In this document: positions 1-8,960 of the stretch, one piece after another | How positions within the stretch are numbered: the first letter of the stretch is position 1 | How the letters are laid out: each line of letters begins with the position of its first letter | Assembly: GCA_036005845.1 (NCBI GenBank) | Contig: DASYQD010000125.1 | Location: 1-43,109 of the forward strand | Direction of reading: 5' to 3' | DNA: 43,109 nt | Source: DASYQD01 sp036005845 | GTDB lineage: Bacteria; Acidobacteriota; Thermoanaerobaculia; Multivoradales; JAIOJS01 | The notes under the pieces: model-generated | What the model was told of the DNA's origin: nothing | The model's input: the letters and a program-made list of their open reading frames with translations, nothing else | The model's database searches: none | Position numbers and translations under genes: made by a program

Positions 1-137
1 CGCTCGTACGTCCGCTGCACGTCCGCCTCGGAGGCCACGTTCCGCCCGCGATGCATCTCGTTGGCGATCATCAACACCTGGCGGTCGCGGTCGAACGTCC
101 GCCAGCGCTCCAACGTCAAGCCGCCGTGCTGGCTCAC
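1..137 (-). CDS. hypothetical protein, 3' end outside window
   Basis: A minus-strand frame opens with GTG at 137 and stays open to the window edge, giving about 45 residues beginning MSQHGGLTLERWRTFDRDRQ and continuing with VLMIANEMHRGRNVASE. The GTG overlaps the TGA of the upstream DUF5674 gene (GTGA), the usual arrangement for translational coupling, so the two genes probably form one transcript. Codon third positions are strongly G/C as in neighbouring real genes. I do not recognise the family; the visible part looks like a helical, soluble, charged protein. The frame is too short to be called by length alone, so confidence rests on the overlap and composition. Confidence 0.5.
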   Translation of the reverse strand, partial: MSQHGGLTLERWRTFDRDRQVLMIANEMHRGRNVASEADVQRTYE

Positions 138-502
138 GGCAGCGGCTCCCCGCGCCCGATGAGCGCGAAGGTGAGCTCGCGGACGCGGCGGCGCACCGCC
201 TCGTCCTGCACCTCCATGCTGCGATTGCCCTGAGCGGGGCGAATGTTGATCAGCGAGGTGTACTCGATGCACCCATCCTCGCCGCGGCCCGGGTAGTAGT
301 TGGCGCCCCACAAGTCCGTCTGCAGGCTGCCGCGGGCGAGCAAGAGCGCCTCGGCGTCGGCGTGGAGCTGGCCGCCCACCGCGGCGACACCCAGTCGCGT
401 GTCGACTACGTACTTCACCATGTCCTCGAAGAAGAGCTGCACCAGCCGCGCGAGCTCGGCGGGGTCGATCTGCCCTTCGACGACGACGATCTCTTCCTGC
501 AC
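134..502 (-). CDS. DUF5674 family protein
   Basis: A short protein (about 122 residues from GTG at 502) whose C-terminal half matches the DUF5674 pattern I know from cyanobacteria and others: V-K-Y-V-V-D-T-R-L-G-V, then G-G-x-L-H-A-D-A-E, D-L-W-G-A-N, and S-L-I-N-I-R-P-x-x-G-N-R-S. The function of the family is unknown; no signal peptide or membrane segment is visible. The frame is open far upstream to 829, but that part runs antisense to the kinase gene and has unnatural composition (Arg/Ser/Cys-rich), so a start near 502 (GTG) or 526 (GTG) is needed. No Shine-Dalgarno is seen at 502; TATCGT lies nine bases before it, which would fit a leaderless or near-leaderless start. The gene is divergent from the kinase gene and overlaps the next minus-strand gene by four bases. 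Confidence 0.75.
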   Translation of the reverse strand: MQEEIVVVEGQIDPAELARLVQLFFEDMVKYVVDTRLGVAAVGGQLHADAEALLLARGSLQTDLWGANYYPGRGEDGCIEYTSLINIRPAQGNRSMEVQDEAVRRRVRELTFALIGRGEPLP

Positions 503-605
503 GACCGCGGGACGATAACAGGGCACCGGCCGGGCCGAGGCGCACCGCTGCCATAGAATAGGCCTAACGGTTTCGGCGCGCGGGGGCGCAGCAGAGAGGG
601 CGCAG

Positions 606-2807
606 TTGGGCCTGGAAACCAGCGGGCTGCTGGACGACAAGTACGAGATCATCAAGCGCCTGGCCATCGGCGGCATGGGCGACGTGTATCTCGCCCGCCA
701 CCGCCACCTGCACGAGCAGCGCGTCGTCAAGGTGCTGCGCGCCGACCTCGCCACCGATCCCGACGCCATGCAGCGCTTCCAGCACGAGGCGCGGGTGGCG
801 ACGCAGATCAAGCACCCCAACGTCGCCATCCTCTACGACTTCTCGCGGCTGCCCGACGGCCGCTTCTACATGGTGATCGAGTACATCGAGGGCGAGGACG
901 TCGGCTCGCGCATCAAGAAGGGGCCGATCCACGCTCCCGAGGCCATCGACCTCGCCATCCAGGCGCTTCGCGGGCTCGACGCCATCCACTCGGCGGGGCT
1001 GATCCACCGCGACGTCTCGCCCGACAACCTGATGATCACCAAGGACCGGCGCGGCCGCGGGCTGCTCAAGATCATCGACCTCGGCCTCGCCAAGGACCTG
1101 GCGCCCGAGGCCGATCTCGAGCTGACGCAGGCGGGCGCGTTCCTCGGCAAGTTCCAGTACTGCTCGCCCGAGCAGGCCGGGTCGCTGAAGGACGAGCCGC
1201 TCGACCATCGCAGCGATCTCTACTCGCTCGCGCAGGTGCTCTACGAGATGCTCACCGGGCTGCCGCCGTTCGAGTCGGAGAGCCAGCACGGCTTCGTGTT
1301 GAAGCGGCTCACCGAGGAGCCGCTGGCGCTGCGGCGCCGCAACCCGCGCGTGCCGCTGCCGGCGGCGCTCGAAGCGGTGGTGATGCGCGGGCTGGCGCGC
1401 GACCGCAACGATCGCTTCCCCGATGCGCCGGCCTTCATCACCGCGCTGGTCAAGGTGGCCGAAGGGTTGAAGGAGCTGTCGACGCAGGAACTCTCGGCGG
1501 CCGACGTGCAGAAGGCGCTGGAGAGCCAGGGGCTCGCCGGCGCGACGTCATCGCCGTCGCAGTCGGGCCTGCGGGCGCAACCGTCCGCGGCGGCACGGAC
1601 TGGCGCGCCACCGACCGCGTCTCCCGCCGCACCGCCTCGCGCCGTGGCGCCATCCGCGGCCGCCGCTAAACCGCCAGCGGCGCCGCCAGCCGCCAAGCCC
1701 GCCGTACCTGCGACGCCGCGCCCGCCGGCGCGCGGCGCCGCCAGCCTCGAGCTGTCGAAGGTGGAGCGCGACGCTCTCCTCGCCCGCATCGACAAGGCCG
1801 CGAGCCGCGTCCAGGAGGGCGGCCAGCTCCTCGCCCAAGCCGAGGCCGCGCTGAAGGAGGGCCGCTTCGAGGACGCGCGCCAGCAGATCCAGAAGCTCGA
1901 GACGGCGACACCGGTGCCGCGCGGCGTCGCCGAGCTCAAGCGCCGGCTCGCCGAAGCGGAGGAGATCGCCCGCCGCCGCCAGCAGGTGGTGCAGGCCGAG
2001 CAGATGCTCGAGAAGTACCTGCTCGACCGCTCGCAGACGCTGGCGAGCCTCGCTCTCGAGACGCTGCTCGACCTCTACCCCAACCATCCGAAGCGCCACA
2101 CCTACCTCACCTGGATCGGCAGCCTCGCCGACGACGCCGAGCGGCAGAAGCGGGCCGAGAAGCTCTTCGTCGAAGGCCAGGCCGCCGCGGCGCGCGGCGA
2201 CCTCGCCGGCGCCCGCAAGAGCCTCGCGGAGGTGGAGCGCCAAGACCCGACGGGCAAGCTCGCCGGGTCGCTGCTCGCCGAGATCAACGAGCTCGAGCGC
2301 TCGCGCGCGCAGGGGCAGCAGGCGGCCTCGGTGCGGCGGATGGTGGAGGAGGCGCTGCGCCGCGGCGCCATCGACGAGGCGAGCCGCGGGCTCGAGCAGC
2401 TCTCGACGCTCGAGGTCACCAAGGTGACGCTCGACATGCTGCGCGGCCAGGTCGACGAGGCGCGCCAGCAGCACGCGCGCGAGGCGGCGACGGCCGGCTT
2501 CGAGACGGCGTACCGCGAGGCGGTGGGGCGCCGCGACTGGCATGCCGCGCGGCACTCGGCGTACGACTTCGAGGCGGCTTTCGCCGACAGCCCGCGGCCG
2601 CACCAAATGCTGGCCGAGGTGGCACGCCTGCAGGAGGCCGAGCAGCGCCAGCAGGCGCTCGCCGAGGGCCTGCGCGCTTTCGACGGCTACCTGCGCGCCG
2701 GCGAGATCGGGCAGGCGGAGGTGGCGCTCAAGGTGCTACGGCAGCTCGGCGCCGACGACAGCCGCGTGCACGACGCCGAGCGGCGCCTGAACAAGGCGCG
2801 CGGTTAG
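606..2807 (+). CDS. bacterial serine/threonine protein kinase with C-terminal helical repeats
   Basis: A 733-residue Hanks-type kinase. The kinase domain spans about residues 13-275: glycine loop G-G-M-G around 22-25, catalytic Lys42 in V-V-K-V-L, catalytic loop H-R-D-V-S-P-D-N, metal-binding D-L-G (a variant of D-F-G, common in bacterial kinases), and S-P-E-Q in place of A-P-E. A Pro/Ala-rich linker of roughly 70 residues follows, then about 350 residues of charged helices with TPR-like spacing (A-A-A-R-G-D-L-A-G-A-R-K-S-L), likely for protein binding. There is no membrane segment, so unlike PknB-type receptors it should be cytosolic. Start is TTG at 606, preceded by an AGAGAGGG Shine-Dalgarno-like run at 592-600; no ATG is better placed. 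A TAGAAT box at 554-559 lies between this gene and the divergent DUF5674 gene. Substrates cannot be deduced. Confidence 0.93.
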   Translation: MGLETSGLLDDKYEIIKRLAIGGMGDVYLARHRHLHEQRVVKVLRADLATDPDAMQRFQHEARVATQIKHPNVAILYDFSRLPDGRFYMVIEYIEGEDVGSRIKKGPIHAPEAIDLAIQALRGLDAIHSAGLIHRDVSPDNLMITKDRRGRGLLKIIDLGLAKDLAPEADLELTQAGAFLGKFQYCSPEQAGSLKDEPLDHRSDLYSLAQVLYEMLTGLPPFESESQHGFVLKRLTEEPLALRRRNPRVPLPAALEAVVMRGLARDRNDRFPDAPAFITALVKVAEGLKELSTQELSAADVQKALESQGLAGATSSPSQSGLRAQPSAAARTGAPPTASPAAPPRAVAPSAAAAKPPAAPPAAKPAVPATPRPPARGAASLELSKVERDALLARIDKAASRVQEGGQLLAQAEAALKEGRFEDARQQIQKLETATPVPRGVAELKRRLAEAEEIARRRQQVVQAEQMLEKYLLDRSQTLASLALETLLDLYPNHPKRHTYLTWIGSLADDAERQKRAEKLFVEGQAAAARGDLAGARKSLAEVERQDPTGKLAGSLLAEINELERSRAQGQQAASVRRMVEEALRRGAIDEASRGLEQLSTLEVTKVTLDMLRGQVDEARQQHAREAATAGFETAYREAVGRRDWHAARHSAYDFEAAFADSPRPHQMLAEVARLQEAEQRQQALAEGLRAFDGYLRAGEIGQAEVALKVLRQLGADDSRVHDAERRLNKARG

Positions 2808-2939
2808 CCGGCGCGCTGGGCGCAGCGGCGCGAGCCACCGCCGCGTTGAGCCGCAGCCCGCGCCGCCGTTGCGCGCGGATATGATCGTGGCGCCGCGGCG
2901 ATCCTCGCGCCGCGCGCTCCCGACACAGGAACTCCTCCC

Positions 2940-5228
2940 ATGACTCAACCGACGACGGTGCTCGCCCCCGCCGCCGCCCGTGAAGTTGCGCTGCAGCTGC
3001 AGCGCTACGCGTTCATCAAGCTCACTCGCGAGCTCGACTCGCGTTTCGAGAACCTCTTGCTCACCGGCCGCGTCGCCAAGTGGTACAGCGAAGTGGGCAA
3101 CGAAGCGACGACGGTGCCGGCCGGCCTCGCGCTGCGCGCCGGCGACGTGCTGTGCACGCTGCACCGCGACCTGGGAGCGATCCTCGCGCAGTACCTTGAC
3201 CCCGTGCGCACCTTCCCCGGGCTCGGCCTCCCCGGCGGCGGACTCTCGGGTGGAGGTTATGGCGCGCCCGACGTGCGACCCGAGCCCGAGGACGTGCTCT
3301 ATCGCCTCGCCTGCCAGCTCCTCGGCAAGGGCGATGGGTTCTCGCAGGGTATCGAGCGCTCGTTCCACTACGGCTGGCTCGATCCCGCGCACGGCATCCG
3401 CCACGTCGGCATGATCAGCCACCTCGGCTCGATGATCCCGGTGGCGGCGGGGTGCGCGTTCGCGTTGAAGCAGTCCGGAACAGATGGCGTCGCCGTCAAC
3501 TTCATCGGCGACGGCGGCACCTCCACCGGCGACTTCCACGAAGGGCTCAACATGGCGGCCGTCTGGCGGCTGCCGCTCGTGCTCGTCGTCGAGAACAACC
3601 GCTACGCCTTCTCGACGCCGACGCGCCTGCAGTACGCCTGCCGCCAGCTCGCCGACCGCGGGCCGGGCTACGGCATCGCCGCGGCGACCGTGGACGGCAA
3701 CGATCCCGACGCGATGGCGGCCGCTTACGATCAGGCATTAGCGCGGGCGCGCGCCGGCGAAGGGCCGACGCTGATCGAGGCGATGCTCGGCCGCATGCGC
3801 GGCCACGCCGAGGGCGACGGCTCGTTGAAGGTGGTGCCCGAGCCCGAGCTCGCCGGTTACCTGGCGGCGGACCCGGTGCCGGCCTACGCGAAGCGGCTCG
3901 AGCGCGACGGCGTGCTGGCGCCCGACGTGCGCGAGGCGATCGACCGGCGCTGCGCCGAGCTGGTGGAGCGGTGCCTCGAGCGCGCGCTGGCGGCGGCGCC
4001 GCCGGCGGCGGAGGTGGCCTGGCGGCCGGTCTTCGCGCCGCTGACGGAAGAAGACCGCGACGAGAACGTGCGCGACCAGAGCTCGCGCGGCAGCGGCGAG
4101 CACGGCGAGCGCGCGGCGGACGCCATCGCCCCGCAGACCGGCGACATCGGCACGACCACCGGCGCGGTCGTCGCCGCACCATCGATCGAGCCGGTGGCGA
4201 TGGCCGCCTTCGCGCCCGACGCCGCGCCGGCCGTGCGTACCACGAAGGCCGCTGGCGGCGAGCAGTCGACCTATCTCGACGCCATCCACCAAGCCCTGCG
4301 CGAGGAGATGGAGCGCGACGAGCGCGTCGTGCTGATGGGCCAGGACATCGGCGCTTTCGAGGGCGCCTTCCGTGTCACTCGCGGCCTCTTCGCGCGCTGG
4401 CCCGAGCGCGTCCTCGACACCCCCATCGCCGAAGCGGGTACGGTGGGCATCGCGGCGGGCGCCGCGCTCCTCGGCTACCGGCCGGTCGTCGAGATGCAGT
4501 TCGCCGACTTCGTCTCCAACGCCTTCAACCAGCTCGTCAACGTGGCGGCGAAGCTCTACTACCGCTTCGGCGTGCCGTGCCCGCTGGTGGTGCGGCTGCC
4601 CTCCGGCGGCGGAGTCGGCGCCGGGCCGTTCCACTCGCAGAACCCGGAAGGCTGGTTTGCCCACGCCGGCGGCTTGAAGGTCGTCTGCCCGGCGACGGCG
4701 CGCGACGCGCGGGCGCTGATGAAGGCTGCCATCCGCGACCCCAACCCGGTGATCTTCTGCGAGCACAAGTTCCTCTACCGCCGCATCAAGGAGTCACTGC
4801 CGGCCGGCGAGTCGCTGCAGCCGCTGGGCGGCGCGCGAGTGGCGCGCGAGGGCAGCGACGTGACGCTCGTCGGCTACGGCGCCACCACGTGGACCTGCCT
4901 CGAAGCCGCCGAGCTGCTCGAGAAAGACGGCGTCGCGGCGGAGGTCGTCGACCTGCGCGCGCTGGTGCCCTACGACGAGGCCACGGTCCTCGCCTCGGTG
5001 CAGAAGACCTCGCGCGCGGTGGTGGTGCACGAGGACCTCCTCACCGCCGGCTTCGGCGCCGAAGTGGCGGCGCGCCTCGCCGACGCCGCCTTCCCGTGGC
5101 TCGACGCGCCGGTCAAGCGCGTGGCCTACCCCGACCGCCCGTCGCCTTACGCCAAAGTGCTCGAGGCGCAACTGCTGCCGAACGTCGACAAGGTGCTCGC
5201 AGCGGCACGCGAAGTTCTGACGTACTGA
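2940..5228 (+). CDS. 2-oxoacid dehydrogenase E1, fused alpha and beta subunits (ThDP-dependent)
   Basis: A 762-residue protein carrying both E1 subunits in one chain. The alpha part (about residues 15-370) has the thiamin diphosphate motif G190-D-G to N220 (GDGGTSTGDFHEGLN followed by ENN) and the H-L-G-S-M-I-P-V-A-A-G segment. An Ala/charged linker (about 370-440) joins it to a transketolase-like beta part (about 440-760) with V-L-M-G-Q-D-I-G, D-T-P-I-A-E and the C-terminal transketolase domain. Such fusions are known among branched-chain 2-oxoacid and acetoin/pyruvate-type E1 enzymes; the enzyme would decarboxylate a 2-oxoacid and hand the acyl group to a lipoyl E2. Sequence features favour the branched-chain type, but the substrate is not certain. 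No E2 or E3 gene lies in this window. Start ATG at 2940 has AGGA about ten bases upstream. A very long open frame overlaps it in another phase, but that frame is Arg-rich noise. Confidence 0.93.
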   Translation: MTQPTTVLAPAAAREVALQLQRYAFIKLTRELDSRFENLLLTGRVAKWYSEVGNEATTVPAGLALRAGDVLCTLHRDLGAILAQYLDPVRTFPGLGLPGGGLSGGGYGAPDVRPEPEDVLYRLACQLLGKGDGFSQGIERSFHYGWLDPAHGIRHVGMISHLGSMIPVAAGCAFALKQSGTDGVAVNFIGDGGTSTGDFHEGLNMAAVWRLPLVLVVENNRYAFSTPTRLQYACRQLADRGPGYGIAAATVDGNDPDAMAAAYDQALARARAGEGPTLIEAMLGRMRGHAEGDGSLKVVPEPELAGYLAADPVPAYAKRLERDGVLAPDVREAIDRRCAELVERCLERALAAAPPAAEVAWRPVFAPLTEEDRDENVRDQSSRGSGEHGERAADAIAPQTGDIGTTTGAVVAAPSIEPVAMAAFAPDAAPAVRTTKAAGGEQSTYLDAIHQALREEMERDERVVLMGQDIGAFEGAFRVTRGLFARWPERVLDTPIAEAGTVGIAAGAALLGYRPVVEMQFADFVSNAFNQLVNVAAKLYYRFGVPCPLVVRLPSGGGVGAGPFHSQNPEGWFAHAGGLKVVCPATARDARALMKAAIRDPNPVIFCEHKFLYRRIKESLPAGESLQPLGGARVAREGSDVTLVGYGATTWTCLEAAELLEKDGVAAEVVDLRALVPYDEATVLASVQKTSRAVVVHEDLLTAGFGAEVAARLADAAFPWLDAPVKRVAYPDRPSPYAKVLEAQLLPNVDKVLAAAREVLTY

Positions 5229-5284
5229 CTCGTAGCGCAGCGCGGCGCTCGCATCGGTGCCGCGTGCTAGCGTCCTCACGAAGA

Positions 5285-6691
5285 ATGAGGCTCGGCAGAG
5301 GCCCGCGGATCTTCGTCTTCCTCGCTGCAGCGGCGCTCGCGATCGCTCCGCGTCCGCCCGCCGCTGTCGCCGAGACCGCGCCGCGCCGCCTCAACATCCT
5401 CTTCCTGCTCACCGACGACCAGCGCTGGGACACGCTCGGCGTCGCCGGCAACCGCATCGTCAAGACGCCCAACCTCGACCGCCTGGCGGCGCAGGGCGTC
5501 CTCTTCACCAACAACTTCGGCACCACGCCGGTCTGCTACGCCAGCCGCGCCAGCATCTACACCGGGCAGTACAACCGGCGTCATGGCATCGACAGCTTCG
5601 AGGATTCGTTCACGCCCGAGGCGCTCGACGCCACCTACCCGCTGATCCTGCGCCGCGCCGGCTACTACACGGGCTTCATCGGCAAGTGGGGTATCGGCGG
5701 CGAGCTGCCCGAGAGCGAGTTCGACGACTGGCAGGGCTTTGCCGGGCAGGGCGACTACTTCGAGCCCGGCAACCGTGAGCACCTCACGGCGCGGCAAGGG
5801 CACGCCGCGGCCGAGTTCCTGCGCACGGCGCCCGAGCCCTTCCAGCTCACCGTGGCATTCAAGGCGCCACACGTGCAGGACGGCGGCTGCTCGTGCACGA
5901 TGCCTCCCGACCCGGCCGACCTTCACCTCTACGACGACGTCACCATCCCCAACCCGCGCACGGCCACCGAGGCCGCGTGGGAGGCGCTGCCGGACTTCCT
6001 GCGCTACTCGGAGGGGCGCACGCGCTGGCAGGACCAGTTCGCGACGCCCGCGATGGCGCAGAAGTCGCTCAAGGACTACTACCGCCTCATCACCGGCATG
6101 GACCGCGCGGTGGGCGAGATCGTCGCCGCGCTGCAGGAGCGCGGCCTCGCCGACCGCACGCTCATCGTCTTCACCTCCGACAATGGCCTGCTGCTCGGCG
6201 AGCACGGGCTCACCGGCAAGTGGCTGATGTACGAGGAGTCGATCCGCACGCCGCTCTTCGTCGTCTGGCCGGGGCTGCCGGCGGCGCGCCGCGGCGGCCG
6301 TGCCGGCCAGCTCGCGCTCAACGTCGACTTGGCGCCGACGATGCTCGACGCCGCCGGCATCCGCGCTCCCGCCGGCATGCAGGGGAAGAGCCTGCGTCCG
6401 CTCGTCTTCGGCCAGCGCGTGCCGTGGCGCAGCGAGTGGTTCTTCGAGCACCACCTGGTCTGGAACGGCATCCCGATGAGCGAAGGCGTGCGGCGGGCGC
6501 GCTGGAAGTACGTGCGCTACCTCGAGCAGAGCCCGGTCTACGAGCAGCTCTTCGACCTCGACGCCGACCCGTTCGAGGAGCAGGACGTCCTGCACACGCC
6601 CGAGGTGTACGAGCAGCAGCCGGCGCTCTACGCGAAGCAGCTGCGGCTGCTGCGTAGTCGGTGGCATGCGCTCGGCGAAGCGGTGCGCTGA
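5285..6691 (+). CDS. secreted sulfatase (alkaline phosphatase superfamily)
   Basis: A 468-residue sulfatase. Residues 1-30 form a Sec signal peptide (MRLGRGPR, hydrophobic core FVFLAAAALAI, cleavage near AVA-ET), so the enzyme is exported. The mature part starts with N-I-L-F-L-L-T-D-D-Q-R, supplying metal ligands Asp44/Asp45. C84-Y-A-S-R is the C-x-A/P-x-R signature of type I sulfatases; Cys84 would be oxidised to formylglycine by a maturase. F-T-S-D-N-G-L-L-L-G-E-H-G gives the downstream metal ligands. The family hydrolyses sulfate esters, including those of polysaccharides; the substrate here is unknown. The reading frame is open upstream to 3452, but that stretch overlaps the E1 gene in another phase and is not coding; ATG 5285 begins the signal peptide. 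A TAGCGT box lies at 5269-5274. No maturase gene is visible. Confidence 0.93.
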   Translation: MRLGRGPRIFVFLAAAALAIAPRPPAAVAETAPRRLNILFLLTDDQRWDTLGVAGNRIVKTPNLDRLAAQGVLFTNNFGTTPVCYASRASIYTGQYNRRHGIDSFEDSFTPEALDATYPLILRRAGYYTGFIGKWGIGGELPESEFDDWQGFAGQGDYFEPGNREHLTARQGHAAAEFLRTAPEPFQLTVAFKAPHVQDGGCSCTMPPDPADLHLYDDVTIPNPRTATEAAWEALPDFLRYSEGRTRWQDQFATPAMAQKSLKDYYRLITGMDRAVGEIVAALQERGLADRTLIVFTSDNGLLLGEHGLTGKWLMYEESIRTPLFVVWPGLPAARRGGRAGQLALNVDLAPTMLDAAGIRAPAGMQGKSLRPLVFGQRVPWRSEWFFEHHLVWNGIPMSEGVRRARWKYVRYLEQSPVYEQLFDLDADPFEEQDVLHTPEVYEQQPALYAKQLRLLRSRWHALGEAVR

Positions 6692-6713
6692 CGGCGGAGG
6701 AGGCGCGCGAGCG

Positions 6714-7418
6714 ATGCCCTACTTCACCAAGAAGAGCCTCGACTTCTTCACCGGACTGCGCGAGCACAACAGCAAGCCCTGGTTCGAGGCGCACCGCGAA
6801 GACTACGAACGGCACGTCAAGGAGCCGATGCAGGCGCTTGTCGCCGCCATGGACGCGCGCTTCGCCCGCTTCGCCCCGGAGATCGGCGGCGACCCACGGC
6901 GCTCCGTCTTCCGTCTCCACCGCGACATCCGCTTCTCGAAGGACAAGTCGCCGTACAAGACCCACAGCGCGTGCTGGTTCTTCCACCGCGGCGCGCACAA
7001 GAGCGTCGGCCAGGAGGCCGAGGGCGGCAGCGCCGGCTTCTACTTCCACCTCCAGCCGGGGTCGTCGTTCGTGGGCGGCGGCATGTGGATGCCGCCGCGG
7101 CCGCTGCTCGACCGCTTCCGTGCCGCCATCGCCAAGGACCCGAAGGGCTTCAGCAAGCTGCTCACCGAGCCGCGCCTGCGCAAACGCTTCGGCGGCCTCA
7201 GCGACGAGAACAGCCTCAAGCGCATGCCGCGCGGTTACGCCGAAGACCACCCGGCGGCGCCGTGGCTGCGCCACCAGTCGTTCACCCTGGGCCGGCGGCT
7301 CACCGACGCCCAGGTGACGAGCGCACTCCTGCCGGCGCTGCTCGAGGCGGACTTCGCGCTGCTGCTGCCGCTCGTGCGCTGGCTGAACGGCGTCCTGGGC
7401 CTGCGCGCGAAGACTTAG
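6714..7418 (+). CDS. DUF2461 domain protein (TIGR02453 family)
   Basis: A 234-residue protein matching DUF2461: it begins with F-T-K-K-S-L-D-F-F-T-G-L, then H-N-S-K-P-W-F-E-A-H-R-E-D-Y-E, then R-D-I-R-F-S-K-D-K-S-P-Y-K-T-H and a G-F-Y-F-H-L-Q-P segment, all characteristic of the family. Function is unknown across the family. No signal peptide or membrane helix is seen, so it should be cytosolic. ATG 6714 is chosen because a strong GGAGGAGG site lies about ten bases upstream (6696-6703); an earlier in-frame ATG at 6666 overlaps the sulfatase 3' end and lacks such a site. The gene follows the sulfatase by 22 bases, so they may be co-transcribed, and it is convergent with the PLP decarboxylase gene. 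Confidence 0.9.
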   Translation: MPYFTKKSLDFFTGLREHNSKPWFEAHREDYERHVKEPMQALVAAMDARFARFAPEIGGDPRRSVFRLHRDIRFSKDKSPYKTHSACWFFHRGAHKSVGQEAEGGSAGFYFHLQPGSSFVGGGMWMPPRPLLDRFRAAIAKDPKGFSKLLTEPRLRKRFGGLSDENSLKRMPRGYAEDHPAAPWLRHQSFTLGRRLTDAQVTSALLPALLEADFALLLPLVRWLNGVLGLRAKT

Positions 7419-7451
7419 GCGGCGGGCTACTGCCGCGACGCCAGCAGCTGC

Positions 7452-8891
7452 TCAGCCGGTGAGCTCTGCCACCGCGGTGCGCAGGTCTTCGAGCGCCATC
7501 TCCATGCGGTCGCGGTGGGTACGGAACGACAGCACGCAGATGCGGCCGACGAATCCGTCGTCGAGGTCGGTGCCGGTGAGCAGCACGCGTTGGCGCGCCG
7601 CGACCTTCGCCAGTAACGCGCGATTGAGGGCGTCGTGTTGATCGCGGTCCGTGCCCGGCGGTTCGAGTCGGAAGGCGAAGAGCGACAGCTCGGGCGGTGC
7701 GACGATGCGTAGGTGCGGGATCTTCGCGACTTCCTCCGCCGCCCACTGCGCGAGGTCGAGCTTCTCGTCGAGCGCATCGCGGAAGGCTTGCACGCCGCAG
7801 AGCTGCAGCGGCAGCCAGACCCGGAGGCCGCGGAACGGCCGTGACAGCTCGGGCGAGAGCTCGGAGAAGTCCCACCAGCCCTCACCCTCGGCTTCGCCGG
7901 GGTGCGCCGGCGGCCGCTCCGGCAGGTAGGCGGCGTGCAGGCCGTGCGCGCGGGTCAGCGCCTCGCCGTCGCGCACGAGCAGGCAGCCGGTGCCGTAAGG
8001 CAGGAACAGTCCCTTGTGCGGATCGAGCGTCACCGAGTCGGCGCGATCGATGCCGGCGAGTACCTCTCGGCCGCGCGCGGTGAGCACGAAGAAGCCGCCG
8101 TAGGCGCCGTCGACGTGCAGCCACACACCTTCGCGCGCGGCGAGGTCGGCGAGCGCCGGCAGTGGATCCACCGCGCCGGTGTTCACCGTGCCGGCGGAGG
8201 CGACGATCATGAACGGTTGCAGCCCTCGCGCGCGGTCCGCCGCGATCGCCGCCTCGACAGCCTCCGGCGCCAGCCGGAACCGCACGTCGCACGGCAGCGC
8301 GCGCACGTTGTCGGCCGGCAGCCCGGCGAGCATCGCCGCCTTCTGCAGCGAGTGGTGCACCTGGTCGGAGCAGTAGACGGTGCCGCGCAGGAAGTCGGGA
8401 GGCAGCTTCTCGCGCCGCGCTACCACCAGCGCCGAGAAGTTAGCGAGCGAACCGCCGGTGGTGAAGAAGCCGCGCGCTCGCTTGCCGTATCCCACTTCGT
8501 CGCACAGCCAGCGCAGCACGTTGGTCTCGAGCTGCACCTGACCCGGCGCCGCCTGCCAGACGCCCGTGTAGCGGTTGAGCGTGTCGCCCACGAGGTCGGC
8601 GACCGCGCTGTGGAAGAGGCCGCCGCCGGGGATGTAGGCGAGGTAGCCGGGCATCGGCGTGCCGAAGCTGTGCGGCGTGGCGTGGTCGAAGATCAGCGAC
8701 AGCGTCTCGTCGAGCGGCTGCCCCTGCTCGGGCATCGGCGCGATCAGCGCCGCAGCCGCGTCCAGGGCGCCCGCGACGTCGTAGATCGGCTGCTGCCCGT
8801 ACGTCTCGACGGTGGGCACCAGCCGTGCCATCGCGGCGTCGACCAACTCGCGCATCTGCGCGCCGTCGGGCTCGAGTGGAAAACCGCTCAC
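7452..8891 (-). CDS. PLP-dependent group II decarboxylase family protein
   Basis: A 479-residue fold-type I PLP enzyme of the aromatic-L-amino-acid/glutamate decarboxylase group. H180 (Q-V-H-H-S) would stack on the cofactor, D261 in H-V-D-G-A-Y-G-G binds the pyridine nitrogen, and K293 in T-L-D-P-H-K-G-L is the Schiff-base lysine. The N-terminal G-Y-L-A-Y-I-P-G-G-G segment is also typical of the group. It probably decarboxylates an aromatic or other L-amino acid, though members with deaminase/aldehyde synthase activity exist and the substrate is not predicted. Start is GTG at 8891 without an obvious Shine-Dalgarno. The gene is convergent with the DUF2461 gene (33 bases between stops). The PspC gene lies 69 bases upstream on the same strand. 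Confidence 0.9.
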   Translation of the reverse strand: MSGFPLEPDGAQMRELVDAAMARLVPTVETYGQQPIYDVAGALDAAAALIAPMPEQGQPLDETLSLIFDHATPHSFGTPMPGYLAYIPGGGLFHSAVADLVGDTLNRYTGVWQAAPGQVQLETNVLRWLCDEVGYGKRARGFFTTGGSLANFSALVVARREKLPPDFLRGTVYCSDQVHHSLQKAAMLAGLPADNVRALPCDVRFRLAPEAVEAAIAADRARGLQPFMIVASAGTVNTGAVDPLPALADLAAREGVWLHVDGAYGGFFVLTARGREVLAGIDRADSVTLDPHKGLFLPYGTGCLLVRDGEALTRAHGLHAAYLPERPPAHPGEAEGEGWWDFSELSPELSRPFRGLRVWLPLQLCGVQAFRDALDEKLDLAQWAAEEVAKIPHLRIVAPPELSLFAFRLEPPGTDRDQHDALNRALLAKVAARQRVLLTGTDLDDGFVGRICVLSFRTHRDRMEMALEDLRTAVAELTG

Positions 8892-8960
8892 TGGTAGCGC
8901 ACGCCGTGCCTTTCGGGACGCCGCGAGCCTACCGCGTGGCCGGCGTTTCGTTGCCGGCCC

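Noticed and set aside
3452..5284. A 611-codon open stretch in frame with the sulfatase, running through the E1 gene
   Set aside because: It is extremely Arg-rich, overlaps the E1 gene in another phase and has no domain; the sulfatase signal peptide begins at 5285. High-GC sequence often leaves one antiphase frame open.
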